64,000 nt of DNA from Chelonoidis abingdonii (Eukaryota; Chordata; Testudines; Testudinidae), in the NCBI RefSeq assembly GCF_003597395.2, contig NC_133771.1:61655289-61719288 (forward strand). Reading direction: 5' to 3'. The notes under the pieces are model-generated. The model made no database searches. It worked only from the letters and a program-made list of their open reading frames with translations, and had not been told where the DNA came from. Position 1 is the stretch's first letter; the number at the start of each line of letters is the position of its first letter. Below are positions 36,748 to 47,693 of the stretch, piece by piece. A program made the position numbers and the translations under genes.

Positions 36748-37263
36748 AATACAGGTTAAAGCTCTGCCCACATTTTCAATCAGACAAGACTTTTTAACAC
36801 CAAGATAATAAAAATGATCTGTCACCAAATTGTTCCCGAGTTCACAGCCAGCTGCATCCTGTAAGGCAGAGACCTCTACTGAGATTGGTTTGGAGGCACA
36901 CAGCTCCAGCTGTGCAAGTCACTGAGGCTGACTTAATCCAAAGCTTCCAGGAACCCAGAGGATATATTACCAATGCAACACACTTTTTCAGGAGGCATAG
37001 TGGGATCCCCCGTCCAGTGAACATTCCCCATCCCTACCTGTCCTCTGGTGGATGCTAGCCTTAGATAGTCCTTGAGCTGTGAGTGGAGGGATGGCAAGTG
37101 GGCTTGATTTACAAGGATGGTCACGAAGGGAAGAAGGGAGGTTCTTAGGCATATTTTTATTAGAGTTTTACTTCTGTGGAAACTTAAGGAACATGGTGCA
37201 ATTTAAAGCACCTGAAATGTAACCAAATAAATGAATAATTATATACTATCTAAAAATAATTAC

Positions 37264-37536
37264 CTTCAAGTGTTTCTCCTTGCCCAGAGAGAGCGTCACC
37301 TGCTCCAGATGCATACAAGGCAGTCACGGACAGTGCATATCTGGTGCCATGTTCTAAATCTCTCAGCACTGTAGTTGTAGTATCACCCCTTATGGTTACC
37401 TCCTTGGTTTCACCTCCAGCCACTGGAGTATATGTTACAAGATACCGCTGTACTTTTCCAGGTGCTGCACTCCAAGATAACTTCATTGTGGATGTTGTAG
37501 CATCAGAAACTCTCAAATTTCTTGGAGTCCCTAGGA
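37264..37536 (-). CDS. COL12A1: COL12A1 exon: FN3-5 copy D (probably the ancestral copy)
   Basis: 273-bp exon, phase 1-1, acceptor ACATGTATAG, donor GTAATT. It encodes [20 protein letters not shown], then [20 protein letters not shown] and [15 protein letters not shown]. Residues that separate the four copies ([18 protein letters not shown]) agree here with chicken and human collagen XII, whereas the other three copies share different residues, so this is the best candidate for the original exon. Its downstream intron flank is interrupted by about 1.67 kb of inserted sequence (35494-37164). Confidence 0.94.
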
Positions 37537-39347
37537 CTATACATGTTAAAAGATATTGAAAGCATATCATGAAACAAGCCTAATTTCTTTCTTTCTTTTC
37601 AGATCATTATAAGAGAGAGAGTATACATGCTTAAGTGATTTGCTGGATCTGTTCCAGACTGCTCAGCAAATTCCAGGATTCAGCCCAGAGGGTTGATCTA
37701 AAACTTGAAGGGAATTTTTTAAGTATAACTTCACAAGAAGTTATTCCCTGAGGCAAATTAGTGTTTTTGATATTTTTAAGTGTTTTTGAAATTACCATGA
37801 TATAATAAACATCCAAAATATAGTCCAATTTTCCGTACCATGATAACTTTTTTTGCCCATTTCCCATGGACACAGATGTCCATTAGGGTGTAGCCTGTGA
37901 ACTCTCAGTTCTCACTTTCTTCTACAAATACTCAAGACCCAATACTGGAATTTGCTGAGCACTCTGGAACTGATCCAGCAAATCACTTGGGCCCCTACGG
38001 AATACGTCCCTAGGGAATCAGGTCTAAGACTATCAGTAACAAAAACAAACAAAAAAACAGAAAGAAAAAAACAGAGAGACAAGGAAGAACTATTTGCTTC
38101 TGTAAGTCACTATGCACATCTTTTATTGGTATGTATATTATATGGCATAGAAACAACATTAAAATAACTTTCAGGTTGATGCACAAAATTTACAAAAACA
38201 ATGAAAATGTGAGGTAACAGTGCAAAATTATTTTTGTGGTAACCATTTGTGCATAGGCACAGGAGCACATATGGTTCCCAATGGAAAAGTCCAACAACTA
38301 TGAGACACTTTTAAGTACCACTCAAAAATACTGACTTCCACAATACAGTAACTCCTCACTTAAAGTTGTCCTGGTTAATGTTGTTTCATTGTTATGTTGC
38401 TGATCAATTAGAGAACATGCTCATTTAAAGTTCCGCAATGCTCCCTTACAGTGTCATTTGGCAGCTGCCTGCTTTGTCCACTGCTTGTAGGAAGAACAGC
38501 CCATTGGAGCTAGCTGGTGGGGGCTCAGAACCAGGGTGGACTGACAGCTCCCCATCAGCTCCCCACTCCCCTAAGTTCCCTGTGCGGCAGCCGACCTACA
38601 GGCTACCAATTGCTGGCAGTCCAGCTGTCCTTCCCCCACTGCCGTGTGCTGCTCCTGCCCTCTGCCTTGGAGCTGCTCCTTGGAGCCTCCTGCTTGCTGT
38701 GCGGTGAGGGTGAGAGAGGGGGCTAATGTAGGGGTCTCCCCCTTCCCCCTGCTCCTGCCCCCAGTTTCCATTTAGCAATCAAATTTTCGTCTTTATTTTT
38801 GTAACATTTTAATACTGTATAAACATTAAGAGCCTAATCCAACAGTTATTGAATCAATGTAAAGACTATCACTGATTTTAATGGATGCTGGATTAGTCCC
38901 TAAATAAGCAACTTGCTGAAAGTAGATAAAGATGTGTCACCTACAATGATATTACATGAACAATTTTTAGGCTTATATGTACTTCGTTTGAGTTTAAACC
39001 TTTCAAATTGAAATGTTTTTGTAACAGACAATTCAGAAGTCTTTTTTTATTTGCCTGACATATATGTGGGCATTTTGCCCAAGGCACATCAACACGTTTA
39101 GGAGTTACAGATTCAAGAATGTATACAAAAGACAAAATCCAAAGGTTCTTGATTAGAATTTGGGATGTTGTTACATTAAATTGTTTCTCAATTAAACTTG
39201 CGTTATTCTAAAACACCCCATGCATCTTGCTGTAACAAGAAAAAAGAGAAAGGAACATCCAAGTTACGCATACTGAAAATAAAGAATATATCAATGTGCA
39301 CAACCTTCTTTTCAAGCCACACTACAAGCCTGTTATTTAATATGTAC
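37537..39347. other. Intron between FN3-4 and FN3-5 copy D
   Basis: The first part (37537-37990) is homologous to the upstream intron of copies A and B ('agatcattataagagagaga', 'ttcacaagaagttattccct'), as expected for the ancestral unit. 38430-38770 is GC-rich and may be part of a repeat. No exon. Confidence 0.7.
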
Positions 39348-39620
39348 CTTCTTCAGTTTTTGCATATCCATTCAATGAATTTCCAGGCCCAGACTGATAC
39401 TCAGGAATAACATAAACTTCATATCTTGTATCGGGAGTCAAGTTCAGTAGCGTAGTTGATCTGTCATTTGCTGGGACAGTTACATGTTTTCTCTCTCTTC
39501 CAGTCACTGGTCTGTATTCAACCCTATACCTCAGAACATTTCCTGGAGCTAGTGTCCAGCCAACCTTAAAGCTATCAGTAGTTTCATCTGTTATCATTAA
39601 GTTTCGAGGAGCCCCTTTAA
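39348..39620 (-). CDS. COL12A1: COL12A1 exon: FN3-4
   Basis: 273-bp exon, phase 1-1, acceptor TGTTTGCAG, donor GTACAT. It encodes [34 protein letters not shown] and [18 protein letters not shown]. Orthologous to the human domain that begins with the same KGAPRNL motif. It lies directly upstream of the amplified FN3-5 exons. Confidence 0.95.
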
Positions 39621-39904
39621 CTGCAAACAAACACAAATATAATTTGCACACATTTGTCTTCAGAGAACCAACTGCATTACTTCATCCCACTTACCAAGAC
39701 CAGGGTCTACATTTTCAAAAAGTGACTAGTTATTTTTCTATGCTTCTAATATTGGATGACCAATCTGAGACACCTTATAAGGTCTTGGTGTTTCAGAGAA
39801 CTGGTACACAGCACTTTCTGAAAATCAGGCCCCTTTAATGCACATCTGCCTCTGACTGCCAGAAGGGGACCAGAAAACAGGAGATGGATCACTCAGTAAA
39901 TTGT

Positions 39905-40012
39905 CTTGTTCTGTTCATTCCCTCCAAAGCATCTGGCACTGTCCACAGTCGAAAGACAGGATACTGGCATGGATCGACCATTGGTCTGATCCAGTATGGC
40001 CGTTCTTAAGGT
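39905..40012 (+). mobile_element. Possible CR1-type 3' tail
   Basis: 'gaccattggtctgatccagt' followed by 'atggccgttctta' is a common 3' terminal motif of sauropsid LINEs. The fragment is short and the family assignment tentative. Confidence 0.4.
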
Positions 40013-42061
40013 TTTATCAAGTCAGGCCACCAAAATTATGAGTTGCTTTTGAAAATTTAGATCCTGAGCTACAACTTAAACTGCATCAATGCTTGCTGAT
40101 TTATGTAACCACTCAAGGATCTGCCAAAGTAGCTGTTTAAGCCTTCTAATAAAGGTAGAGTAGAGCTGTATTCAGTACATTTGTGTATACTCTCGAGCAG
40201 TTTCTTAAAACAACAAGTTGCTTAATAAAGGGTTGCGGGGGGGAGGGTTTGCACACATTTCACTGATTGTGAGTATTTACTTCTGTGCCATCCCCAGTCA
40301 TGGATGAGTGTCAGATGCACTTGACTATACATATGCGCACACCAGATTTTGAAAAGCCATCTAATGTATGGAAAAATATTGAAAATATTGGAGCTCTATA
40401 AGCTAATTGCTCAGCATTTATATGAAATTTTCATTTATTGACTATTTAAAATGTTTATGAATTAGGCTGTTCCCCTCAAAAAAGAAAATCACTTGTTATC
40501 CTGGAAGATAATAAAAACTAAGGCCTGCTTTTTAAACTAGCCTGCTCCTTGACAAAAATTATGACTTCAGTTGAGACATTCAGCTGGATTGGATAGAGGG
40601 AACAGGGCAGAATTTAATCCTTTTGCCATGTACCTTGGGCCAAATTATATCATCTGTTGCCCAGCAGTCAGCGGAATTTTATTCACATGCATGTGAGGAC
40701 AACATTTGCTCTTGAGTGTTCACTAATCACATCAAGGTAAACTTCCTCAACAAAGATCATTTGAACATCAGTATACCAGAAATATTGTTCTTGGTTATTA
40801 AATTAAAGTTTGAAAGTTGAACAAAAAACACTGCCTTAAAAAACACCTTATTTTTTCAATTGACCATAAATACAGAATAGGATTTAAACTCTGTAGCTAC
40901 CTAAAGCCCAAATCAGCTATCAAGAAATCAGTTGTTCAACCCAAGCTGCTGGCAATTCAGCATGCAGAATTATTGGCATTTACATGGCAGTAGCGGCTTC
41001 TCAAAAATGGCAGGATTTTATCATATCAAAATGACAAACATTTTAAAATGCACTATCAGTCACAAAATGGAGTGTATTTCTGACATGTCTGAATTTTTTG
41101 TTAAAGCTGCTGTTCACCCAGTTCTTCACATTTCAGCCCTACATTTCTATGATTTATGAACTGTGGATAGTATCAGCCAAGCAGGCACTGGAAGCAGATG
41201 ATTTCCTAAGGGAGAGTTGCATGTGGTTAAAACATTATGACCTGTACAGTTACAGTGAGATTGTGTATACCACCACATACAGGATGAAAGTCCAGATCCT
41301 CAACTCCCATTCATCTCAAAGTAGGTTAGGTGTCTGAATACATTTGAGGATCTGGGCCAAAATTGTCCAAATTGGACTGTTCCCTCAATCCAAGCCATTT
41401 TATAAATAAACACATATTTTAATCAATACTAAGGAAAATACATCAACAGAATAGCTTTTCATGCTATTTCCTTTGTTCATGTAGTTCACCAGAATCTTTT
41501 GGAATACAAAGGTCAAAGATTATAGGGTGAACTAGGAATACGGAAAGTAAGGAGTACAGCTTAATAGCCTACCTAGATTAGATTGAATTGAATAACTAAC
41601 TATAGAGGTAAAAAAAATAAATTAACTGTAATGTTACCCCTTAAAATAGGCATGATCTTGCAGACAGTACTCACAGAAAACTCCCATGGTAGTCTAATAT
41701 CTATAGTGTCAGGCCCATTAAGTCCTGCTATTAAGGAGTTCCCATCTGGGGAATAGAGTTCTTTATTCTATCCATATAACCTTTTTTTCTATAAACACAA
41801 GTTAAAAGACCTAGATGCAGCAAACCACTTAAGTATATGCTTAACTTTAAGCATGTGAGTAGTCCTAAGGAATTTGCTGGATCAGAGCCTTAACTAGTGT
41901 GTGTTCACATTATACTTTTTTTGTTATTTAATTTATTGATACCACCAACTCTACTGGAAAAGGGGCCTCTGAACCTCCAAGAAAATACAGTATCCAGCAA
42001 ACTTCAAGGAAATAAAACACACTCTTAAATCTAATAGTTGTCCTTTATTGGAATTTTAGAC

Positions 42062-42361
42062 CTAAAGGCCTGGTCTACACTGAGGGGGATCGATCTAAGA
42101 TACGCAACTTCAACTACAAGTATAGCATAGCTGAAGTCGACGTATCTTAGGTCGACTTACCTCGCGTCCTCACGGCACAGGGTCGACTGACGCTGCTCCC
42201 CTGTCAACTCCGCTTCCACCTCTCACCGCGGTGGAGTACAGGAGTTGATGGCAGAGCAATTGGGGATAGATTTATCACATCTACACTAGACACGATAAAT
42301 CGATCCCCAACAGATCGATTACTACCTGCCGATCTGGTGGGTAGTGTAGACGTACCCTTAG
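42062..42361. mobile_element. MITE with 'ctaagggtacgtctacact' termini
   Basis: Left terminus 'ctaaaggcctggtctacact' and right terminus 'agtgtagacgtacccttag' are inverted repeats. Internal inverted segments include 'gatcgatctaagatacg' against 'cgtatcttaggtcgac'. No clear target duplication was resolved, so the superfamily is open. Confidence 0.7.
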
Positions 42362-42519
42362 TCAAGGCACTGGGAAACAGTAATTCCCATTCTCATCCCA
42401 CATACCAGTGCCATCTCTCAGCATTAGGTTGGTATTCCACATACACAAGTTCTATCAATAAAGCAGATTGTTACTTGAATACATAACATATTTCTGGCTG
42501 AGCATAATAGGAAAGGTAC

Positions 42520-42792
42520 CTTCTAAAGTAGTTTCTTCCCCATCCAAGGAAGGACCATCACCATCTTCATATTCTGCAATCACACTGACTGAATAAAGAG
42601 TTTCAGGGAGTAAATGAGTGAGAACTGAGCTAGTGCTTGAAGCTGGCACTGAAACAAGGAATTCTTCTCCACCAGCAGCTACTTTATATTTAATAAGATA
42701 GGACAAAACCTCAGATCCAGCTGGAGACCAATTCACTTTGAAACTGTCGGACGTTACCTCAGAAAATGCCAAATTACGGGCAGGTAAATAAC
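42520..42792 (-). CDS. COL12A1: COL12A1 exon: FN3-3
   Basis: 273-bp exon, phase 1-1, with a poly-T acceptor tract ending TTTAACAG and donor GTACCT. It encodes YLPARNLAFSEVTSDSFKVN, the conserved W, YLIKYKVAAGGEEF and the tyrosine corner PETLYSVSVIAEYEDGDG, ending in ETTLEG. First FN3 after VWA2. Its junction with the VWA2 exon gives KK-S-YLPARN, as in the bird orthologue. Confidence 0.95.
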
Positions 42793-44466
42793 CTGTTAAA
42801 AAAAAAAGCCACACATTACAATAAAACACTTAAAAACCCCTTTAAAATCACTCAAAAACATTTCCTGTAGTCAGCTGATTTCTTTGATTCAATAAATATT
42901 TTCTTGATATGCATCTATGCTCGTCTGTCATTCTCACTCATGAATGCATAAAATTCTGTGATGATCTCTGAGTTGTCTTAAACAATATGACCAACTCAAT
43001 GTTTTCCACCTCAAGTGTCCTAGGTTCAATTAAAAAGTTGTCATTTGTTACTGCCAGCCCTGAAAACTTAAGGTGAAATCTGAGAATCAAGCTGAGTTCT
43101 TTCTTTCTCGTGTTCCCTCAGGGACAACAATGCATCCTCAATTTACTGGAGCACTAGCACACAAACAAAATTAACAGAATTTCAACACTCTTACAAGAAT
43201 GGATCCAGAAGGGGGAGTAATGGAAATGACCTGAGGCACAAACATAAACCTGAAGTCCTCAGATAGTTTTGGTTGGCTTAGCTAGCCTACCAGTGGGGAT
43301 GTTAAGTGTTTGAGCCCTCCAACATAAAAGTTTCTGAAAGGTTTTCTGAAACAAAGGCTTATTTTTAAAGAGGCTGGGGTTTTCAAATTTTGGGCTTATC
43401 CAACGTCAATGTCCCTTTTAAATACAAAAATTGTAAAGGATTGTACAGGATGTAGCAGCAGATGAAAAATTCCTTCACGTTTTTGAATGCTGTGAGCCAG
43501 GTTAATGTCATGAAGGATTTCTCACTCTTAACCTGAAATTTATGAAGTTGGTGACTTTCTAAACTCTTTTAAATATAACCGCAGAAGAATTTACAGTGAC
43601 AATGGCAAGTAATTTTTTACTCATGAGGACATATTTTAACCTCTATGACTCCTTTGTAAAAGCAAAGTCACTGAAAGTCATCTGAAGTAATTCTATATTT
43701 ACATCAGTGTCGATCTGGCCCTCCAGCTTTAATGTCATCTTAAACACTTGCAGGGGGGACATATTTCCCAGTTAATTTTCTTCTTTACCATCCATAAAAT
43801 AATTGTTTTTCCCCAGTGTTTTAATAAGTTTAAAATAACCAGTCAAATCTTAAATTACTTTAAATCAGCATTGTTCCATGGAAGCAGGGCTGACGCTTCC
43901 ATTAGGCAACTCTAGGCGGTCGCCTAGGGCACCAGGATTCAGGGGGCAGCATTTTGTGTGCTCCCCATGGGGCGCACAGGAGCTTCCACTTCCACTCCCG
44001 TCACGCCACCAAAGAAGGACTTTCTGCCGACGTGTCGCGGAAAACAGCGGCAGGCAATTGAGCAGCTCAATGACTGCCGCTGTCACCTGCGGCATTTCAG
44101 TAGAGGGTCCTTCTTTGGCGGCGTGATGGGAGCGGAACTGGAAGCTCCCGCGCGCCCTGTGGGGAGCGCACAAAATGCCGTCCCCCGAATTTTGCCTAGG
44201 GCGCCAGAAAGTCTGGCGCCGCTCCTGCATGGAAACCAATGGTGTAATGAAGTGAAGAATCAAGTCCACTTAGCTAATTATTTAGAGTTATTTTATGTTT
44301 TGATTGTATCACTTTAGCTAAAAACAGATGAACAGATTGTGCCCTCATATCTGGACATTTTCATTGACAACAAGGGGGTTAAATAAATGTAACTGAGAAT
44401 CAAATTTGGCTCAGACTATTTTCATTGATTTTTTAAAAATATCTCTAAGTATTGATAATTACTTAC
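42793..44466. other. Intron between VWA2 and FN3-3
   Basis: Contains the foldback MITE at 43885-44227 and otherwise nothing recognised. Confidence 0.7.
43885..44227. mobile_element. hAT-type foldback MITE with long inverted arms
   Basis: Flanked by catggaag / catggaaa (7 of 8 bases). Arms of roughly 100 bp (about 43910-44010 and 44100-44205) are reverse complements, e.g. 'ggggcagcattttgtgtgct' against 'agcgcacaaaatgccgtccc' and 'gccaccaaagaaggac' against 'gtccttctttggcggc'. The long open frames across it on both strands come from its GC-rich composition. Confidence 0.85.
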
Positions 44467-45069
44467 TTTTCTTCCTTATAGCAGCCAGTTCCTGCTCAAT
44501 TCGTAGGCAGACAGACTGTGTAAGTTCAAATGATATTCTTTGGAAAGCATCAAAATCTTCCACTGTGTACACATGGGTTTCAGCAGGGAGTGAAGCAATT
44601 GCTTCCAATTCTGTACGTACTGCATCCTTAACACCAACTGCAAATATCTCTACATCTGATTCCCTCAATTTTATGGCTGGCTCTTTAAAGGCATCTGACG
44701 ATTTTCCATCAGTAATAAGAATCATGACCTTTGGTACATTTGGCCTTGATCCTCTGTTGATAACAAACACTTTCTCCCTCACATAGGTCATCGCTTTGCC
44801 TGTATTTGTAGATCCACCTCTGTAGGGGAAGGTGTTAATAGCCTGAATTATATCTTCAATTTTGTTGTATCTGTTCAAATAAAACTCCGTATAGGGATCC
44901 CTGCTGTACTGGACAAGACTTATTTGTACTTTTTGAGGTGAAATCTCAAAGCTTTTAACTAACACTTCCAAAAAGGCTCTTACTTTAACAAAATTGGCGA
45001 TACCAATGCTGTAGGAGCCATCCACTAAAAGCACAATATCAGCTTTTACATCCACACCACGGGAGCATT
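44467..45069 (-). CDS. COL12A1: COL12A1 exon: complete VWA2 domain in one exon
   Basis: 603-bp exon, phase 1-1, acceptor TTTACAG, donor GTAAGT. It encodes the whole second VWA domain: [20 protein letters not shown] (MIDAS DxSxS), [26 protein letters not shown] (MIDAS threonine), [14 protein letters not shown], then [20 protein letters not shown] and a C-terminal helix ending [14 protein letters not shown]1 and VWA3 of the same gene are divided among three and four exons, so introns have been lost or never gained here. Confidence 0.97.
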
Positions 45070-45294
45070 CTGTAAAGAGAAAAATTACCAATATAAAAGC
45101 CAATAGTCATGGCACTTCTATTGCAGTTTTTCTAATCAGCTGACTCATCACTTATAAACACTAAACGATGATGGTCTTTGGTTAAATTCCATTAACTAAA
45201 ACTATGTCTTCCAGTAAGTGAAGGTCTTTTATTAAGAGAGACATTTAGAAGTATGAAAAAGAACTACAGTATCAGAACCATGTCGATAACTTAC

Positions 45295-45585
45295 CCACTT
45301 GAACTTTGACTGGCTGTGTTTTTTCCATTATTGTAATTGGCTCACTAGCTGCCATTCCTCTCATTGCATATACATTAATCTGGTACTCTGTTTCTGGAGA
45401 AAGATCTCTTACATTTAAAGCAGTTGTTTGAGGACCAACACTCAGCACATGTTGTTTGGCGCCTGCTATCATTGGAAAGAACTGCACTCTGTAGCCTGTT
45501 ATTTGGCTAGCAGATGGATCCCAAGTGACTCTAATAGATTTTGATGAGATTTGGGTGGCCACTAGGTTTGAAGGAGGCTCCACAG
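45295..45585 (-). CDS. COL12A1: COL12A1 exon: FN3-2
   Basis: 291-bp exon, phase 1-1, acceptor TTTTTCAG, donor GTAAGT. A complete FN3 domain in one exon: [20 protein letters not shown], a [10 protein letters not shown] strand, the tyrosine corner [13 protein letters not shown], and a tail [10 protein letters not shown] that leads into VWA2. It sits between VWA1 and VWA2 as in all known collagen XII chains. Confidence 0.95.
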
Positions 45586-46472
45586 CTGAAAAATTAAAAA
45601 CAAATCCAAAAAGATCAAATACAATGATAAGCAGATTTTTTTTTCAAAATTGATTTGTTTTTATGACCGACTTTTATGACAGATACAGTTGTATTTGCTC
45701 TAATTTTCTCTAGTTATTTAAAAAAAATGTAGATTAAATAAACTCAGCAGAGTGGTGGGGGACTCCAAATGAGGCAGAAGGTCAGCAACAAAAGCTATGC
45801 TCCATATTGCCTCAAAAAAGAGTAAAAGTTACAATGGAAACCTTGTCATTCAAACCAGCAATAAAACTTTCCCTATTTCCCGGAAACATATCGGAAGGTT
45901 TGAATTAATAAAGGCACCCGCAGGAAAGCACAGAAATAGAGCAGTCTGCTCTATTGTTGTCTAGAAGGGGAAGATTTTGGAACCTTGAAGAGGCATAGAA
46001 GTGCAAAACGATAGCTTGAGCACTATTTGGTTTCAACAGTCTTCAGTCTTCACCCATGGATCCTTGCCAAACCATATCTTCTGCCCCTTAACCCAAGCTG
46101 CCTTGCCCTGAATAACCAGTGAGACAACAGGGCATGATTCATGCCCTCCACATGTGGGTCTTTTCAAGTGAATTCTCCCCTTCAACACATTTTCCACCAT
46201 GTGGTCTAAAGTTTTATGTTCTCAGGATTTGATAACTCTAGAGGCAACATAACAATTTTTAGTTATGGAATTCAGTGGGATATTTCAAATCCAGTCACCC
46301 ACATGTGTTCTAATCCTCTGCTGTTTAAATCTATACAGCTGGAAACATGTCTTCCATATTCTAATGGCAGACTATAAAATGGATGGAACTATCAAAACAA
46401 GCGTTGATCTTCACATTAAAAACACATATCAGTACATTCCAGTTAACAATAAACTTTTGTAAAATGTCTCAC
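45586..46472. other. Intron between VWA1 and FN3-2, no element recognised
   Basis: No repeat, RNA gene or exon seen. The 451-bp intron 46647-47097 inside VWA1 is likewise empty. Confidence 0.7.
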
Positions 46473-46646
46473 CTTCTTCTCCACTAACCAGTTCACCCAG
46501 CTGTTCATCAACACCTGAGCACACTTGTGAGATTATTTCATTCTGTATGTCCACTATTCCATCAAAATTTGCCACATTAAAAACATGCTTCAAGGATGGC
46601 TGAGATGCCATTAGTTTCAGTTCTTTTGCATCTGCTGCTTTGATTC
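46473..46646 (-). CDS. COL12A1: COL12A1 exon: VWA1, last part
   Basis: 174-bp exon, phase 1-1, acceptor AACTTTTAG, donor GTGAGA. It encodes [20 protein letters not shown] and [16 protein letters not shown], the final strand and helix of VWA1, and then the acidic linker LGELVSGEE leading into FN3-2. It splices in frame to the 45295-45585 exon, giving E-A-V-E-P-P. Confidence 0.94.
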
Positions 46647-47097
46647 CTAAAAGTTATGACAGATGAGACCATATTATGTGTATAACATTTAGATCTTTGT
46701 AAGTGTATTTTTAAAGTTTTAAAGCATCTTGAAATAAAGCTGATGCAGGTTAAGCTCTGTAATGACTAACAACCAGGCGACTAAAACTTAATTAAAGCTG
46801 TGGGTTAATGTGGTAGACTTTTACTTAATGAAGTCATATGTTAAACTCAGTTTGTTGGTCATATCCTAGTCTCCATCTAGACATGTTACAAAACTACCAC
46901 ATAGTTTGGCACAGCTGGGACTCTCTGCTCAGGAGAGACCAAAGGGTCAGTCTCAGGTACCAGGCATTGAACATCCCTAGCCTGTAAAATGCATGAATCA
47001 AGCCAGTGCTATTAGAATGTTAATGCCTCACTTTAATGAACATTAAATTTACCCACAATATTAAATAGTAACCATAATTAATGAATAACTGATATAC

Positions 47098-47262
47098 CCA
47101 AGGAGAAGACTTCAACTCCTACGTTGCGAAGCTCTCTTGCAGGAATTTCAACTTCATCTTGAGATTTTCCATCCGTAATGATAATTGCTACTTTAGGAAT
47201 GCCCTTTCTTGCTCCAGCAGATTCAGTGAATGCATTCCTAATCAGATAATCAATAGCTTCAC
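47098..47262 (-). CDS. COL12A1: COL12A1 exon: VWA1, middle part
   Basis: 165-bp exon, phase 1-1, acceptor TTTTTAG, donor GTATAT. It encodes [20 protein letters not shown] and then the central strand [15 protein letters not shown] with the third MIDAS loop aspartate, ending at VEVFSLG. Its size and phase equal those of the matching VWA3 exon at 6338-6502, as expected for related VWA modules. Confidence 0.95.
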
Positions 47263-47429
47263 CTAAAAACAACAAAATGGTCTGTGCTTTTCTTAGGTAT
47301 GAGTGAACTAGGATTTAAATAGTATTTCAGCTGTAAAATAAAATGCTATACAAACAGATTTCAGGGGAAGTTTTTCCCTCAGCTATTGCTTTTAGCTTTC
47401 ATATGTTAACCAAGAGCTAAAATCTGTAC

Positions 47430-47693
47430 CTGTCATTGTATTGCCACCTTTGTAAGGTATTCCTTTAATTGCATTAAGAAGATCATTCCTTCTGAAATAT
47501 TGATTTAAGTTGAACTCAGTTCTTGTATCAGTACTGTACTGAACAACTCCAATTCGTGTCTTTTCTTCCCCAATGTCAAAAGCTGACACAAGAGTGGCCA
47601 TGAAGTCTAAAATATATCTGAAGTTACTTCTCCCAACACTCCACGAGCCATCCACAAGAAAAACTAAATCTGTCAGTGCACTGACGGAACACT
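47430..47693 (-). CDS. COL12A1: COL12A1 exon: VWA1, first part (MIDAS)
   Basis: 264-bp exon, phase 1-1, acceptor ATGTTTCAG, donor GTACAG. It begins with a [20 protein letters not shown] stretch, giving the first beta strand and the DxSxS metal-coordinating motif of a VWA domain, and runs through [21 protein letters not shown] sequence to GGNTMTG, which carries the MIDAS threonine. The first VWA in collagen XII lies in the part of the arm present only in the long splice form. Confidence 0.95.

Larger units (their letters stand above)
35494..37164. other. Insertion splitting the downstream flank of FN3-5 unit D
   Basis: 35280-35493 matches the distal part of the donor flank of copies A-C ('ttattacattag', 'ttcctgcgctggcaaa', 'accacaaccag'), and 37165-37263 matches the proximal part ('ggtgcaatttaaagcacc' to the donor). 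In A-C the two parts are adjacent. The 1.67 kb between them holds a hAT MITE, the long palindrome and unassigned sequence. Confidence 0.65.
39621..42519. other. Intron between FN3-3 and FN3-4
   Basis: Contains a possible CR1 tail at 39905 and a MITE at 42062. The rest is unassigned AT-rich sequence. Confidence 0.65.

Noticed and set aside
26340..37990. CRISPR-like regular repeats
   Set aside because: The repeated units are kilobase-long exon-intron duplications in a vertebrate gene, not short direct repeats with unique spacers.
43865..44317. Overlapping open frames of 80-134 codons on both strands
   Set aside because: They lie within the GC-rich foldback MITE; the arms mirror one another and no protein family is recognisable.
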